Shown piece after piece: positions 34,301 through 46,300 of a stretch of DNA of 64,000 bases. The notes under the pieces are model-generated. The model saw only the letters and a program-made list of their open reading frames with translations, made no database searches and had not been told where the DNA came from. Position 1 is the first letter of the stretch, and the number at the start of each line of letters is the position of its first letter. This DNA comes from Marthasterias glacialis (lineage: Eukaryota > Echinodermata > Asteroidea > Forcipulatida > Asteriidae). The stretch is taken from contig OU452221.1 in the NCBI GenBank assembly GCA_911728455.2, positions 2,756,290 to 2,820,289 of the forward strand, given 5' to 3'. Both the position numbers and the translations under genes were made by a program.

Positions 34301-37300
34301 CACTCTGACTTACCTCCATTGAGCCGAAATACAATGAATGAACAGTGGTGGAAGACTCTCGATGTCTCGTAATCCTCTTTTTGGAACAAAAGGACAAAAG
34401 TCTGGAATCAACGATTTCACAATACCCCCCCCCCCCACAATGGGCGAAAATCTACAAAATGTTCGTCTCCATCTGTCGTCTTTGTGTGGGTTAAACAAAT
34501 TGTGCTCTGTGCATGCTCAGCAGTGAAATTTGTGGACAACCTTTTTCTGGGTATTCGATTTTACACAATGGCGTGTTTAAACAACACCGGTTTGCTGACT
34601 TGGACAATTATTTCATGTAAATATGAAATCTGGTGCCAACTGGTTGAAAGAACACGAAAAAAACATAAATGTATTAATTTTAAAGAAGTCTTTCCTCCTT
34701 CCATCTGTTCCCCCAAAAAGTTCATACTTTGTCTTTCTCACTGCATGTTCATATTATTTAATCACACAAATCTCGAAGGAAGTTATAAGCAAAATGCCAT
34801 GTGATTTATTGCCCTTATGCATTGACGTCATTAGAGATAAACCGATAATGAAACAGTGGAAACAGATTTGGATGCGCGGTGCACAGGATGGGCCAATGAG
34901 CAACCTCCTTTTGACCTCTGAGCGAGGGCACCCTACTGAAATGACGTCATGTGCATAAGGTCTTATTGTGACTTGTTCCCTGCCAATGTCTGCTTTATAG
35001 TTACAAGTTAATCGTTAAGGAGTCTTTACTTTTTATTAGCTCAATGAATTTGGGCCTCGTTCATAGAATGGATTCTGAAAACCCTCCTGCTTTGGTCGGC
35101 AACATCTTTTTTAAATTTTATTTTGTGAGTGCTATTTATTCAGGAGTCCCATCAGTGATTACACTGTTCTCCCTGGGGCCCCTGTAACAGGTTACCAGTC
35201 GAAATGTCATGCGTTGTAAACTTCTTGTGATTGGTCTCCCGCAATTCAATACTCCTCAGCATGTAGAAATATTACGAATGACAAATTCATTGGAGCCACT
35301 CCCATTCTTGGATTATCCCCGAGTGTCACATCTCCCAAGATGTGTCAGTAATTCGGATTTCCTCAAGTGCGCCGTTTGCCAAGTCGGCATTTTCACCAAT
35401 GACATTTTGACTTATCCTGCCAGTGTGTCATAGGGAGGTCGGAGGTCATTGTGGTCTCCAAGTCATCACTTCTAATTAGCAACTCTTTCATTTGAAGTGT
35501 GAATAACTTTCAACGATACATGATGGATGATAAAAGAAAACAACTTCTCTTTCTTTGCTGTGAGATATTCTGCTAGCTTTCTTCCTTTTACTGTTATGAC
35601 TGTTGCCCTTTAGAACTATCTGCTGGAATTTAATCGGTTGAGGACAACTAATGTCAATGCATGTTAATGGTCCTAAGCTTTCTTTTTAAATGCCGATTCA
35701 CACTACTGAGCCAATTCCCATGAAGTCAAACCCCAGGAAACTCCTGGGAAATTTTAAGCCCACCGCCACCCCATGCTTTGGGCGGTCGGGTTGGCGTGGT
35801 GGTACCTTTCCTCGCCTTCCACCACTAGGACCCCGGTTCGAATCCTGCTGGGGGGGCACTATTTGGATTGGGTTTTTCAGTCCCTACCTGATTGTGTGGG
35901 TTTTCTTTAGGGTTTTCCTCCCACATCTGAAACTGAAACTTTCTTCCTTGTCTTCTCTCCATGGAATTGTTGGCTAGTATAGTGATTAAGTTCGCTTTTC
36001 TGAGAATCCTTGGCTTCACAACCGGAATTAATAAATGAAAATGAAATGAGATGCTTGTTTCATATAAGATGCAGTTTTCCCCTTGGGATAAATGAACACT
36101 CTGTCTCCTAACCTAAAGGTTATCTCTCTTAACCCTACTCCCATGCAGGGGTAGCTTGATGTATTCCCAAGAAATGGCTATTTCACAGGAGGTTGCCAGG
36201 GTTAGCAACTCGGGAGTGTGAAAAGGTCAACTAACATTTTCCAGGAAAACTTTTTTAGTGTGAAAGGGACTTTTTTTTCGTAATTTTTTGTTCTTTCAAA
36301 TATCAAGTAATAAAGCACAAGGGAAACTGACTGGGTAAATTTTAATTCAAGTTTTGGATTAAAAAAATAATAATAATAATGAATACTAGAATGGGATTTG
36401 TATTGATACTTGTATAATAAGCAAATTACAGATTATTACTGCTTTCAAAAAATTAGTTTAATACTTTTTTTACTGAAAGATTTGCGATCACGTGCATGGT
36501 GTTATCACAAGCCTTAAACTTGACTTATTCCCAATGTGCAAAGCTTCAAGTCTTACACCATGTTTTGATAAAGATTCTCTCTAATCCAACCCACAGAAGC
36601 CGTAAGAAATGCCACCGGTCCCTTACTCATTGAAGTTGCCAAAACCCCTGGTGCCAGTCTAGGTGTGACTCTAAGTGCAGTTAGCAAGGGATCTAAATCA
36701 GTTATCGTCATCGATGCTGTTAAACCAGCGAGCATTGCAGACAGGTAGGAAGATTTTTTTGATCAAATATTGTTTGCTTTAATCGTGAAGGCAACGCGTG
36801 TGGGAGCCCAAAGCTCCTTGCAAGACTTGCGCCCTCATTGGTAATGTGCATCTAGCCCTGCATGGCAACACACCTCACTACACACAAAGTGCTCTGCATA
36901 ATTAACGCAACGGATTAAAATTTTGTGATGCGATTGTAGCTTGTCAGGCTTTTAGCAGACTTATGGTGACGCATTTGGTAAATATACTAAGTAAAGGACT
37001 GCATTTTCAGTCTGTTGTACCATTATATCATTTTAAGTTCATCCACAGACAACGTAGCAAATACTTTTTACGCACGCATTAACCATGGACTGATTTGCAT
37101 GCTAACAAGACCAGCATGCACCTCATTCCATGGCTAATGTGCGTGTAAAAAGTATTTGCGAAGTTGTCTATATATACTGTAATATTTTACAAAAAGGGTT
37201 TTTGCTGAAACAGTGGTTGAAAAAAAGTATTTCATGTGTAGAGGCCTGAGACATTGCGCCTTCTCCATTTAAAAACTGAAGGGGCGTTATTAGGCCTCTC

Positions 37301-40300
37301 TCAAAGTCCTTGTTGCAAAAGGTTTCTTTACTTTCCCATATTATATGCTACGTAGACTTTTCAGCATAATTGAAAGGCAGGATAGTGTGGCCCCTTTTTG
37401 TTGTACCCCAAATTAGGGTTAATTATTACTGTTTCATTTGGGGGACATGACACAGATAATGGCAGCATGTCCAATGTGTATGAAGAGTCCTGATGCTAAT
37501 TATTTTATTCATTTTTTGGCTTCTGTCTATTGCGCTGACAGATGTGGCGCCCTCAATGTCGGCGATGAAATCTTGTCAATCGACGGCGCCAAGACCAGCC
37601 ACATGTCGGTACCCGAAGCCATGCAGCTCCTTGCCACATCCTCGGATCAAATTAAACTGGAGATACTACCAGTCAGTCACATGACCCCCATGCTGACGTA
37701 CCCGACAGGGCAGAACCGGAATCAGCATGGTAAGCATCGGAAGGACTTGTGGAACTCTTTGCTTAATATTTCTCTCGGGGGGGAAGTGGTTCACTAAATG
37801 CTTTTGTAGATAAAAGCAGGTGGAAGAGTAGTGTTGGTCCAAGACTTTGGTGCATCTTTTATCATTAAACTGACATATGTTGCGTGTTATCACAACTATC
37901 ACAATCAAACACTAGAGTGCGCCGTTATAAAAACCTGACCAGAGCTGTGTATTGAGAGAGTTGGGACAGCTTGCGATTAGAATCCATTTTCAGTCCAAAA
38001 AAACTCATGTGGGCACACAGGGTGCCAGACTAGACTGCACATTGGGTTTTGCTACATTTGGATTGAAAATGGCGTACAGCAACCACTTGACCCCAAAAAA
38101 CTGGTCTGTCCATGTCGCAACTCTCCTCAATACACAGCTCTGAACCTGACTTGCTGATAAACCGTTATGATCAGATTTACTGCAGTGATCAATTGCTTTC
38201 TATCGATGGAGTTGTTGCGTATTACATAATTATCGATGCTAACCCCGTAATAGCATCTTGCACCAAGACTCGTGGAAGTGGATAGAATAGAAACCTTTAA
38301 TGACTGTGTGGTCATCTTGGTATGGTTCCTTGGAAACACAGGAATAACGATAGCTGCAATTTTCATTTGATAAAGGTGGACAGACTACTTTTCCTTCCAG
38401 CTTTAGGGTCTTTTCAAAACCACAACTTGGGTTCTGGCTCCAGCACAGGGTCCATCAGCCCTTTTGAAGGGCTTCAAAGAGGCGGACCGAGTCTTTGGTA
38501 TGGGGGGAGACGAAGCTGGAGCGGTGGTTTTGAAAGGGCTCTATGGTTCCTTGCACTTGGTTGCATCAGGAATTTGTAAGATGATCACACAGTGATGAAG
38601 CTCTGTTCATCTATGTTTAGTTAACTAATGCTGGAGTTGAACTGTTTGTTAGTTTCTCTGTCAAACTATCTGTTGGTGTTTCATTAATAGTCTACTGTTC
38701 CTTGTGCTTGTGAAAAACGAAACCCTTCAGTAGCCGTAATGTTGTCCTTGTATCTTTGAACTTATTTGTTACTTCTCGGACCTGTGTCCTCTTGGCCTGT
38801 CCTGCCTTTCATCAGTTATGTGTTTGTTTCTTGCTTATTATCTGTCACTATGTCTGCCTCATTGTTTATCACTCATTGTCTGTCAAAGATTCTGTCACTG
38901 TGTTTGTTAAACTATCTACCGCTGTCTGTCACATTATCCACCACTGTGTTTGTGTTTCTCACTGTCTACCACTGTGTTTGTCGCACTGTCTATCACTGTG
39001 TGTCACACACTCTCTACCTCTGTGTCTGTCACACGCTATCTACTACTGTGTTTGTCACACTATCTACCACTGTGTTTGTCACACTATCTACCACTGTGTC
39101 TGTCACACGCTATCTACCACTGTGTCTGTCACACTATCTACCACTGTGTTTGTCACACTATCTACTACCACCACTGTGTGTGCCTCACTATATATACCCA
39201 CAATTATGTTCATACCCACAATCATGTCGGCCATTTTACATCCCTCGACTGAGGACCATGGACAAATAAATTTCACAGCTAACGTAAAACAAAAATGCAC
39301 ACCCCCCTTCTCCTTCCATCAGTGGCCAATATGTCTCGCTCCGTCACTCCAGTCAGCCAGCTGAACAACTCCAGCTACAACAGCCTGAGTAGATCCCAAG
39401 GAATGCTGCACAACTCCAGACAACAGACGACTGCTCTCAACAGAAAGCTGAAAGGGAAGAACCCGAAGAGCGCCTCTACACGTAAGGGATCTATCCAAAA
39501 ATGGCCGCACATCATAATTTACACTTAATACCTGAATTTGCTAAGCAAAATGTCACTAAACGTGGTTTAAGCTTCACCCTTGTCTGATATGAAAAGAACA
39601 AACCTCAAGATGTCCTCTACACTTTAGAGATCAATCCAAAATGGCCGCCCATCATAACTTATACCCCACTGAGAATGCCTAAAATTTGCAGTCACTTAAC
39701 AAGGTTTTTCAAAGTTTTGTGCTTGTCCAAAATGAAATGAAAGAAACTCGTACAGACCTCCTGTGGCCCTTTTAGAGATCATGGCTCTGGCTTTGGCTCT
39801 GGCTTAGGCACTTTCTGCCTGTTTGAAGCTCCGTATGGCAAGTGTACATTTTCAGAAATAACTGACACAGCCTAAAAGCCTGGTCCATACTTCATGCGAA
39901 GGCGAAGCAATTTGACGTCACTCTCCTACATTCGCAGCAATTTTCACCAAAAAGTGCAACACATTTCAACATGAGCGAACTGTTCATCACGAATTTGTGA
40001 CGTCGAATTCGCTTCGCCTTCGCATTCGCATGAAGTATGAACCGGGCTTAAGTCATAGCCAAAGACTGAAGCCGTTGTTTAAAAAAAGGGCCTTCGTAAA
40101 ACTTTTTTTGCTGTTTGAAGCTATATTCCTTTTTTTCCCCATCTTGATTTTTTTTTCCATCTAGAAAGAGAATTTCCTCTGCTTTTTACAATCTACTGAA
40201 AACTATTCCTGTGATATCTAATACAGAGCTGCTGTGTTGTGCTATGTGACCTATGACCTTTCATTCATTTGACTTCATAATTTAAACTGTACTTAACTTC

Positions 40301-43300
40301 CACATAATATGCTGGAAAATGTCATTGTGCTAACGCTTTGCAAATCAAAAGTCAAAATGCAAATCAGATTATCAAAATGTCATATTCTACTCATGATTTC
40401 ACTTAATTATGAAGTACCTATATTTAGGTTGAGAGCCTTCCAATATTGGAAATGTACTACCATTGTGTAATTGGGATTGAATTTTACTTAGAATGTAGAT
40501 GAATTGATGTTGCAGTGTTCATCCTTAGCAATGGGCCGCCAGTTAAGGGGTCTGAGGACCAGTTAAAAGTCTGTTCCAGTGGTCTGGCTGGCATGTTCAT
40601 TGCTTCCCATTGTAAACTACTGACATGCAGAGACTGTTAGTATTCATTAGGGTTGCAAATTCAAGTCCCATACAATGACAATCTTGACAGAAATACTTAA
40701 GATATCGAGCAATGAAAAAGCTGGGGACCAGTGATAAGACAAAGTAACTGGTCCTGCTGGCTAGTCTTTGAAACAACTAAGGGTAAACCCTGTTTTGTTT
40801 ACATTTGTGAATTATGTGTTCAACTCTTAACCCAAAATTTTGAGCTCACAAGTTGGCTAAAAAAATGTATGTAAATTTTTAGGGCTGGAATAAAGGAATT
40901 TTTTTTGGTCATGAATTTTTAGTATCCTTAGCCTCAACGATTAACGGTATGGGCACGGCGGCCCAGGTTTGCCGATCAGACACGGTGGAGGTGACGCTGT
41001 ACTCACGGAGCTGCGACTTCGGTTTCAGCCTCCAAGGAGGGGTCTTCACCACGGAGATCTTAGGATCTCCGGCCGTCATCGGATTCATCGAGCCCGGCGG
41101 AAAAGCAGACAAGTAAGATTGCTCAATATGTTTGAAATGAAATTAAGCCCCCAAGCTTCTGTTCATGCATTCTTACATAGTGGCACAATTCACAATTACA
41201 CAATTGACATATCGATGTAGAACATGCTTATTAGATATTCGCGACTAGATAGAAAGTGAAAACAAACAAAAAACCTTGCTTATGTAACGCATGAGATCCA
41301 CGACCGTGCAGTTTCTCACCTATTGTCTGTGCCATTTTCAGGATTCAGTTTCTTTTTAGTTTTCGAATATTTATGGTCAGTGTTCTACATCATTACATCA
41401 TGCTGTCCTGTCAGGGAAATTGTGTACATGTAAATCATTGAGCAAGACACAGTATTTTGGTTTTTCCATGTTTTTGGTTACAAAACCTTACACTGACAGT
41501 GTCCCAGCAAATTGCCGGGTAGACTTGATGACAAGTCGTTAGACTCGTGGTTTATGTCCGCCAGCACCGCCAAATCATCGGATCTGCATGCCACCGTTCA
41601 TGCAACGGTCGTATAGATGGCGCAACATCTGTTCATACAACAGTCGTACATAGCGCTCACAGCACACGCATGTTGGGATCAATCATATACATACCGTCCC
41701 CGCAATTAGGATGGCGTGTGGTACGTCCACATCGTACACCGGCACAGAGGTGGAAGGAAGGCGCGGCGGCTGCGAATAAAACCACTCAATTACCGAATTG
41801 ATTTCAAGTCTAATGGAGGGGCGGCGCGCAGCACAAGCGCGCACAGGAGGCTAAAATGGATTGATCTATAGTGCAAACTTGACTGGCCACAATTTATATT
41901 GAAGTTCTTGCATGTAAATTTACCTGATACCACAGGTGTAGCATCATGCAAGTCGGAGATCGAATCTTGACCATCAATAATCGATACACAGATGAAGTGA
42001 CACTGGAAGAAGCCAACCAGCTATTGAGGGAAAGTGGGCAACAGTGTACGCTCCTCCTGGAGTTTGATGTAGCAGGTAAGGCATTACTCATTATCAATAA
42101 TTAATCAATATAAATCAAAACGACTTAATTGTGAGTTTAGAATTATGACAGAATTCCTGGCTCTTTACAGATTGTTTTGTGGACAAACTAACTTGTAAGC
42201 TACAGACATGCAACTTCTCAGCTGATTTCCGCTTTTTTCTTCTTTATTTCATTGCAATAGCGAAAAGAAAAAGACTACAACTTTTGTTATTCATCTTTTA
42301 TTGGCAATATTTAAGTATTTTGTTTGAAATTATAGTCTGGCACCCTTTGTTGTATAAAGATAACAGTATCAATGCTTAGTATTTGACACAGGGAACAAGA
42401 CAAAGGTGGTATCATAGTTAAGGTGAACATATTGATATTTGATTCTTGATTATGTTCTTCCAGAGTCTGTGGTTCCCAGCAGTGGTGTGTTTAGTGTCAA
42501 ACTTCCCATCGGTGACCAAGGATTGGGAATTACCCTCAGTGGTAAGTGCGGACAAGCAAAACTGAATCCCTTTTCGAAACCACAGCATTAGAGACATAAT
42601 AGTGAAGGCATGGGTCCGATTTCATAGAGCTGCTTAAGCAGAAAATATTGCTTTAAAAATCACTGCTAAGCAAAAATGAGCAGGATACCAGTCACAAATT
42701 GTACATGTGACATGGTATTTTGGCCGGTAACCTTATTCTGGTGAGCATAAATTTGTTGTGCTTAGCCACTTTTTGTGCTTAAGCAGCTCTATGAAATTGG
42801 GCCATGCATTTATGGAGCAGGGCTTCAAATGAGGCTTAAGTTAAAGCCGGAGCCAAAGCTGGAGCCAAAGCCAAAGCCAAAGCCTTGTATTCCAAAAAGG
42901 ACCTTAGTCTTTCCGACTCAGAAGTGAAATATGATGATCAATGTATGCCTTGTTAAATAGTTGCATCACCCTTAAGGTGATCCTCGTGCTTCTGCTTCCC
43001 AGGTAGTGTATACTAAACTTGGGTGTGATCCCTGGCTACACGACAGTATCCGGTTGAATGGCTTCTGACTGGCACCACTTGAACAAAGATATTGACTAAT
43101 AGGGAGACCGCCAACATAGGGCTGGATAGCTCAGTTGGTAGAGCCTGGTATGTTAAGCTGGTTGTCGCAGGTTCATATCCTACTCCAGTCAATTTTTCTT
43201 TGTTCACCCCAATATTGAATTAAAATTTTACCCAGTCAGTTTCCCTTGTGGTTTATTCCTTTAAAAAGATGTCTATTTTTATTGCCCATATTTTATATAT

Positions 43301-46300
43301 TCTTGTCGTCTTTTATATTATTTGTTTGCCCTTGTGGTCTCACTTTATGCTCTCCCTTTATTTTTCCATTCTATAATCTTTTTTACTTTTATCTCAGGTC
43401 CCTATTTTGTGTTTTCTTGACTTTGTTGTGCCATTTTTTCAATGGGTTTTTCTTTTCTCTTTACATTGTATTTTAGCAGTTTCTGTGGTTCTTGTAATGT
43501 CTGTTTAATCTTGTAGGTGTTTTTTATGTAAATCATGTACAATTCAGCTTTTGGCTGCGACACTTGATAATAAACTATTATGATTGAATGAATGAATGAA
43601 TGAATTTGATAATTGCATAGGGGATGAAGAATATTATTTGTTTTTTTACCCTACACCGATGTGTGATAAGCATTGTATACGCTCTGCTTTCCTGAGTCCT
43701 GTGAAAAACAAAGTGCACAGGCGTACTACTCGAATGGGAATCGAACCCACGACCCTCGCCATTCTAGAACAGATGTCTTACCACTAGACCAGCGAGCCAG
43801 TTTAAATAAACAACTGAGGATGTTTTTATGAAATAAAATATTTAAATGAAATTAAAAGCAATTTTGTTTTCTCAAAATGTTCTTTTGTGACAGCCCCTAA
43901 GAATCGAAAGCCAGGAGATGCTCTTCTTATTTCAGATGTTAAGAAAGGGAGTGTTGCTCACAGGTAAACCAAAACTTCATCAGTCCTTTCCTCTCCTCTA
44001 CACATCTTTCCTCCTCCTTGTATGCCTTTGAATATTCATTTTATATCTATAGAACCGGTACCCTGGAGCCTGGCGACCATCCCCTTGCTATTGATGATGT
44101 TCATCTTGAGATGTTTTCCCTTTGCTCTCCCTCTTGTCGTCCCTGCTCATTTACATATTTATGTATCCCTTTTGAATATTTATTTGTACAGAACCGGTAC
44201 CCTGGAGCCTGGCGACCATCTCCTTGCCATTGATGATATCCATCTTGAGACGTTCTCCGTAGAGGAGGCGGCGCATATCTTAAGACAGGCTGATGACATC
44301 ATCAAGCTCAGGGTTAAGAAGGATGAGACGTACTCAGGTAGATATCCCCTGCAGAAAACAGATTTTTGACCTTTTTTTTTAAATCTATTTTTTAACAAGG
44401 AGAAACAAAATTTTAAAAAGGAATTTAATATACCTTTATCATACTGTGGTCATCTGTGTCAGGTACCCTGCATATATTAGTGACAGTGGCAGTTCTAGTT
44501 GTCATGTCATAAAAGGGACCAGACCATCTTTTCCCTTCCAGCCTCGGTTTGACTACATCAGATTGAATAGAAGAAAAGCAAGATGGCCGCACCATGATAA
44601 AGTCAGTAAGGCGGTGTTTGGGGCAGGAGTTATGAACAAGTGATAAGAATGAGTTTAAATTATATGTGAGCTTTGTTTTTAAATTATAAGGGCCTTGTCA
44701 CACAAGGAAATTTTTAAAGGTAACGGAGGCAACCAACAGCACTGCACTGCATTGCATCAGTGACATGTTTTCAGCAGTATCGCAGTATTACAAAAAAATT
44801 ATGTGAAAACTAACTGCAGAGATTTTTTTTGTCTTTGAGATTGCCTTTTAATTGCCTCATGTGACGAGTCTTTAAAATTCAAGATATCAAAGTTTGTCTC
44901 ACTTAATTTTCAAAGATTATTTAAAAAAATGTTTTTAGATAAAATATTAGGCAGGAGGATGTCACTCGGCAGTTTACAGGCAACCAGTTCCAGGCAATCA
45001 CCAAAAAGGAAAATTCATTCACTTGTCATTGTTTATATCATTTTGTAATGGAAATGGTAAGGAACTATTGTCTCTTGTGGTACAGAAGTGTTCCTTTTTT
45101 ATATAGTCCTGCTGATTGCCTCAGAGTTCCCTGTAAAACTTGCCCTAGTATATGAGAAATCTCATGAAGTGTTTCCCTGTCCATTTTTATTTTCACAGAG
45201 GATCCAGAAATCAGTGGTGCAATCTCCTTCACAGTGGAGCTGATCCGTCATGGCGGACCCCTAGGCATAACCATCTCTGGGACGGAGGAATCTTTCGATC
45301 CGATCGTCATCTCTGGTCTGACGAACGGCGGACTCGCTGAAAGGTACTTTTAGGATGCCGTGGGTGGCTATTGCTTAAAGCGCTCGCCTCTCACTAATGT
45401 GGCCCTGGTTCGATTCCCGGCTAAGGCCATATGTGAGTAGAGATGTGCGTTGGTTCTCTCCTATGCCATGAGGGTTTTTTCACTAGGTTTTCCTCCCTCC
45501 AGAAAAATCGAACTCTTTCCATCTCTGACTGTGCTCCGTGGTCATACATGGGTTGATGTGGCTGGCTGCCAAAGGCGCCCTTGAATGTCTGCAGCTTGAA
45601 TACAGTGTAGCCATGTCCTTCACACTTCAGCTTCTCAGCTGCAAGTAAGGATGATAAGCCTCCAAAATTATTATTAACATTCATATGAAGTGACTTGAGG
45701 TTCTGTTCTCCTCAGAGAGTTGAGAAGTTTGAGGAATGAGCCCAATTTCATAGAGCTGCTTAAGCAGAAATTATTGCTTAACAAATTTCTGCTCTGCAAA
45801 ATTGAGCAGAATACAATCACAAATGGTACATGTGACATGGTATTTTGGCCAGTAACGTGAATCTGGTAAGCATAATTGTTTTGTGCTTAGCTGCTGTTTG
45901 TGTTAAAGCAGCTCTATGTAATAGGCCATATTTTTGACAGCAAGAGGGCGCACTACTAATTCCATTTTGAAAGTACACAAATATTTCAAAATATTGAAAA
46001 TCCAAATTTTTCAAGCAAATATCTTACTCTGATTACATTGTCAAACTGTCAATCAAAAAACCATCACAAGTTGTTTATTAACTGCTTTATGAGAAGTCTA
46101 ATCGTATCTGGTTTACCACACTATTTCTATGGTTTGACCCCCAATCTACCCCAAAAGGTCGCCCTCTTGCTGTCAAAAATAAGGCTCTTTGAGCCTAGGT
46201 CTAAAAAAAAGTGCACCTGATGACCAGGGATAATAACATTGTACAGCACCTTGATGTTTATAATTATTGTTTTGTGTAAACAGGACAGGAGCGTTGCATA

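Larger units (their letters stand above)
32918..36596. other. GRIP intron 6
   Basis: 3.7 kb: TIR element 33265-33536, dispersed repeat 34000-34410, a poly-C run (34427-34436), MITE D 34812-34963 and SINE S5 35775-36045. Remaining stretches show nothing recognisable. Confidence 0.65.

Noticed and set aside
38401..38580. A possible extra GRIP exon after TTCCTTCCAG, reading [20 protein letters not shown]
   Set aside because: It has a good acceptor, but no donor restores phase 1, the frame runs to a stop, and exon 8 joins exon 9 directly in frame. The stretch also has internal inverted similarity typical of repeats.
38756..39364. A 202-codon open frame rich in Cys, His, Leu and Val
   Set aside because: It is a by-product of the roughly 24-bp minisatellite and runs into exon 9 in a different frame.
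43123..43190. tRNA-like sequence with A and B boxes
   Set aside because: The acceptor and anticodon stems do not pair well, and the downstream body recurs at another locus, so it is a SINE head. The same applies to 18827, 25800, 43740 and 50880.
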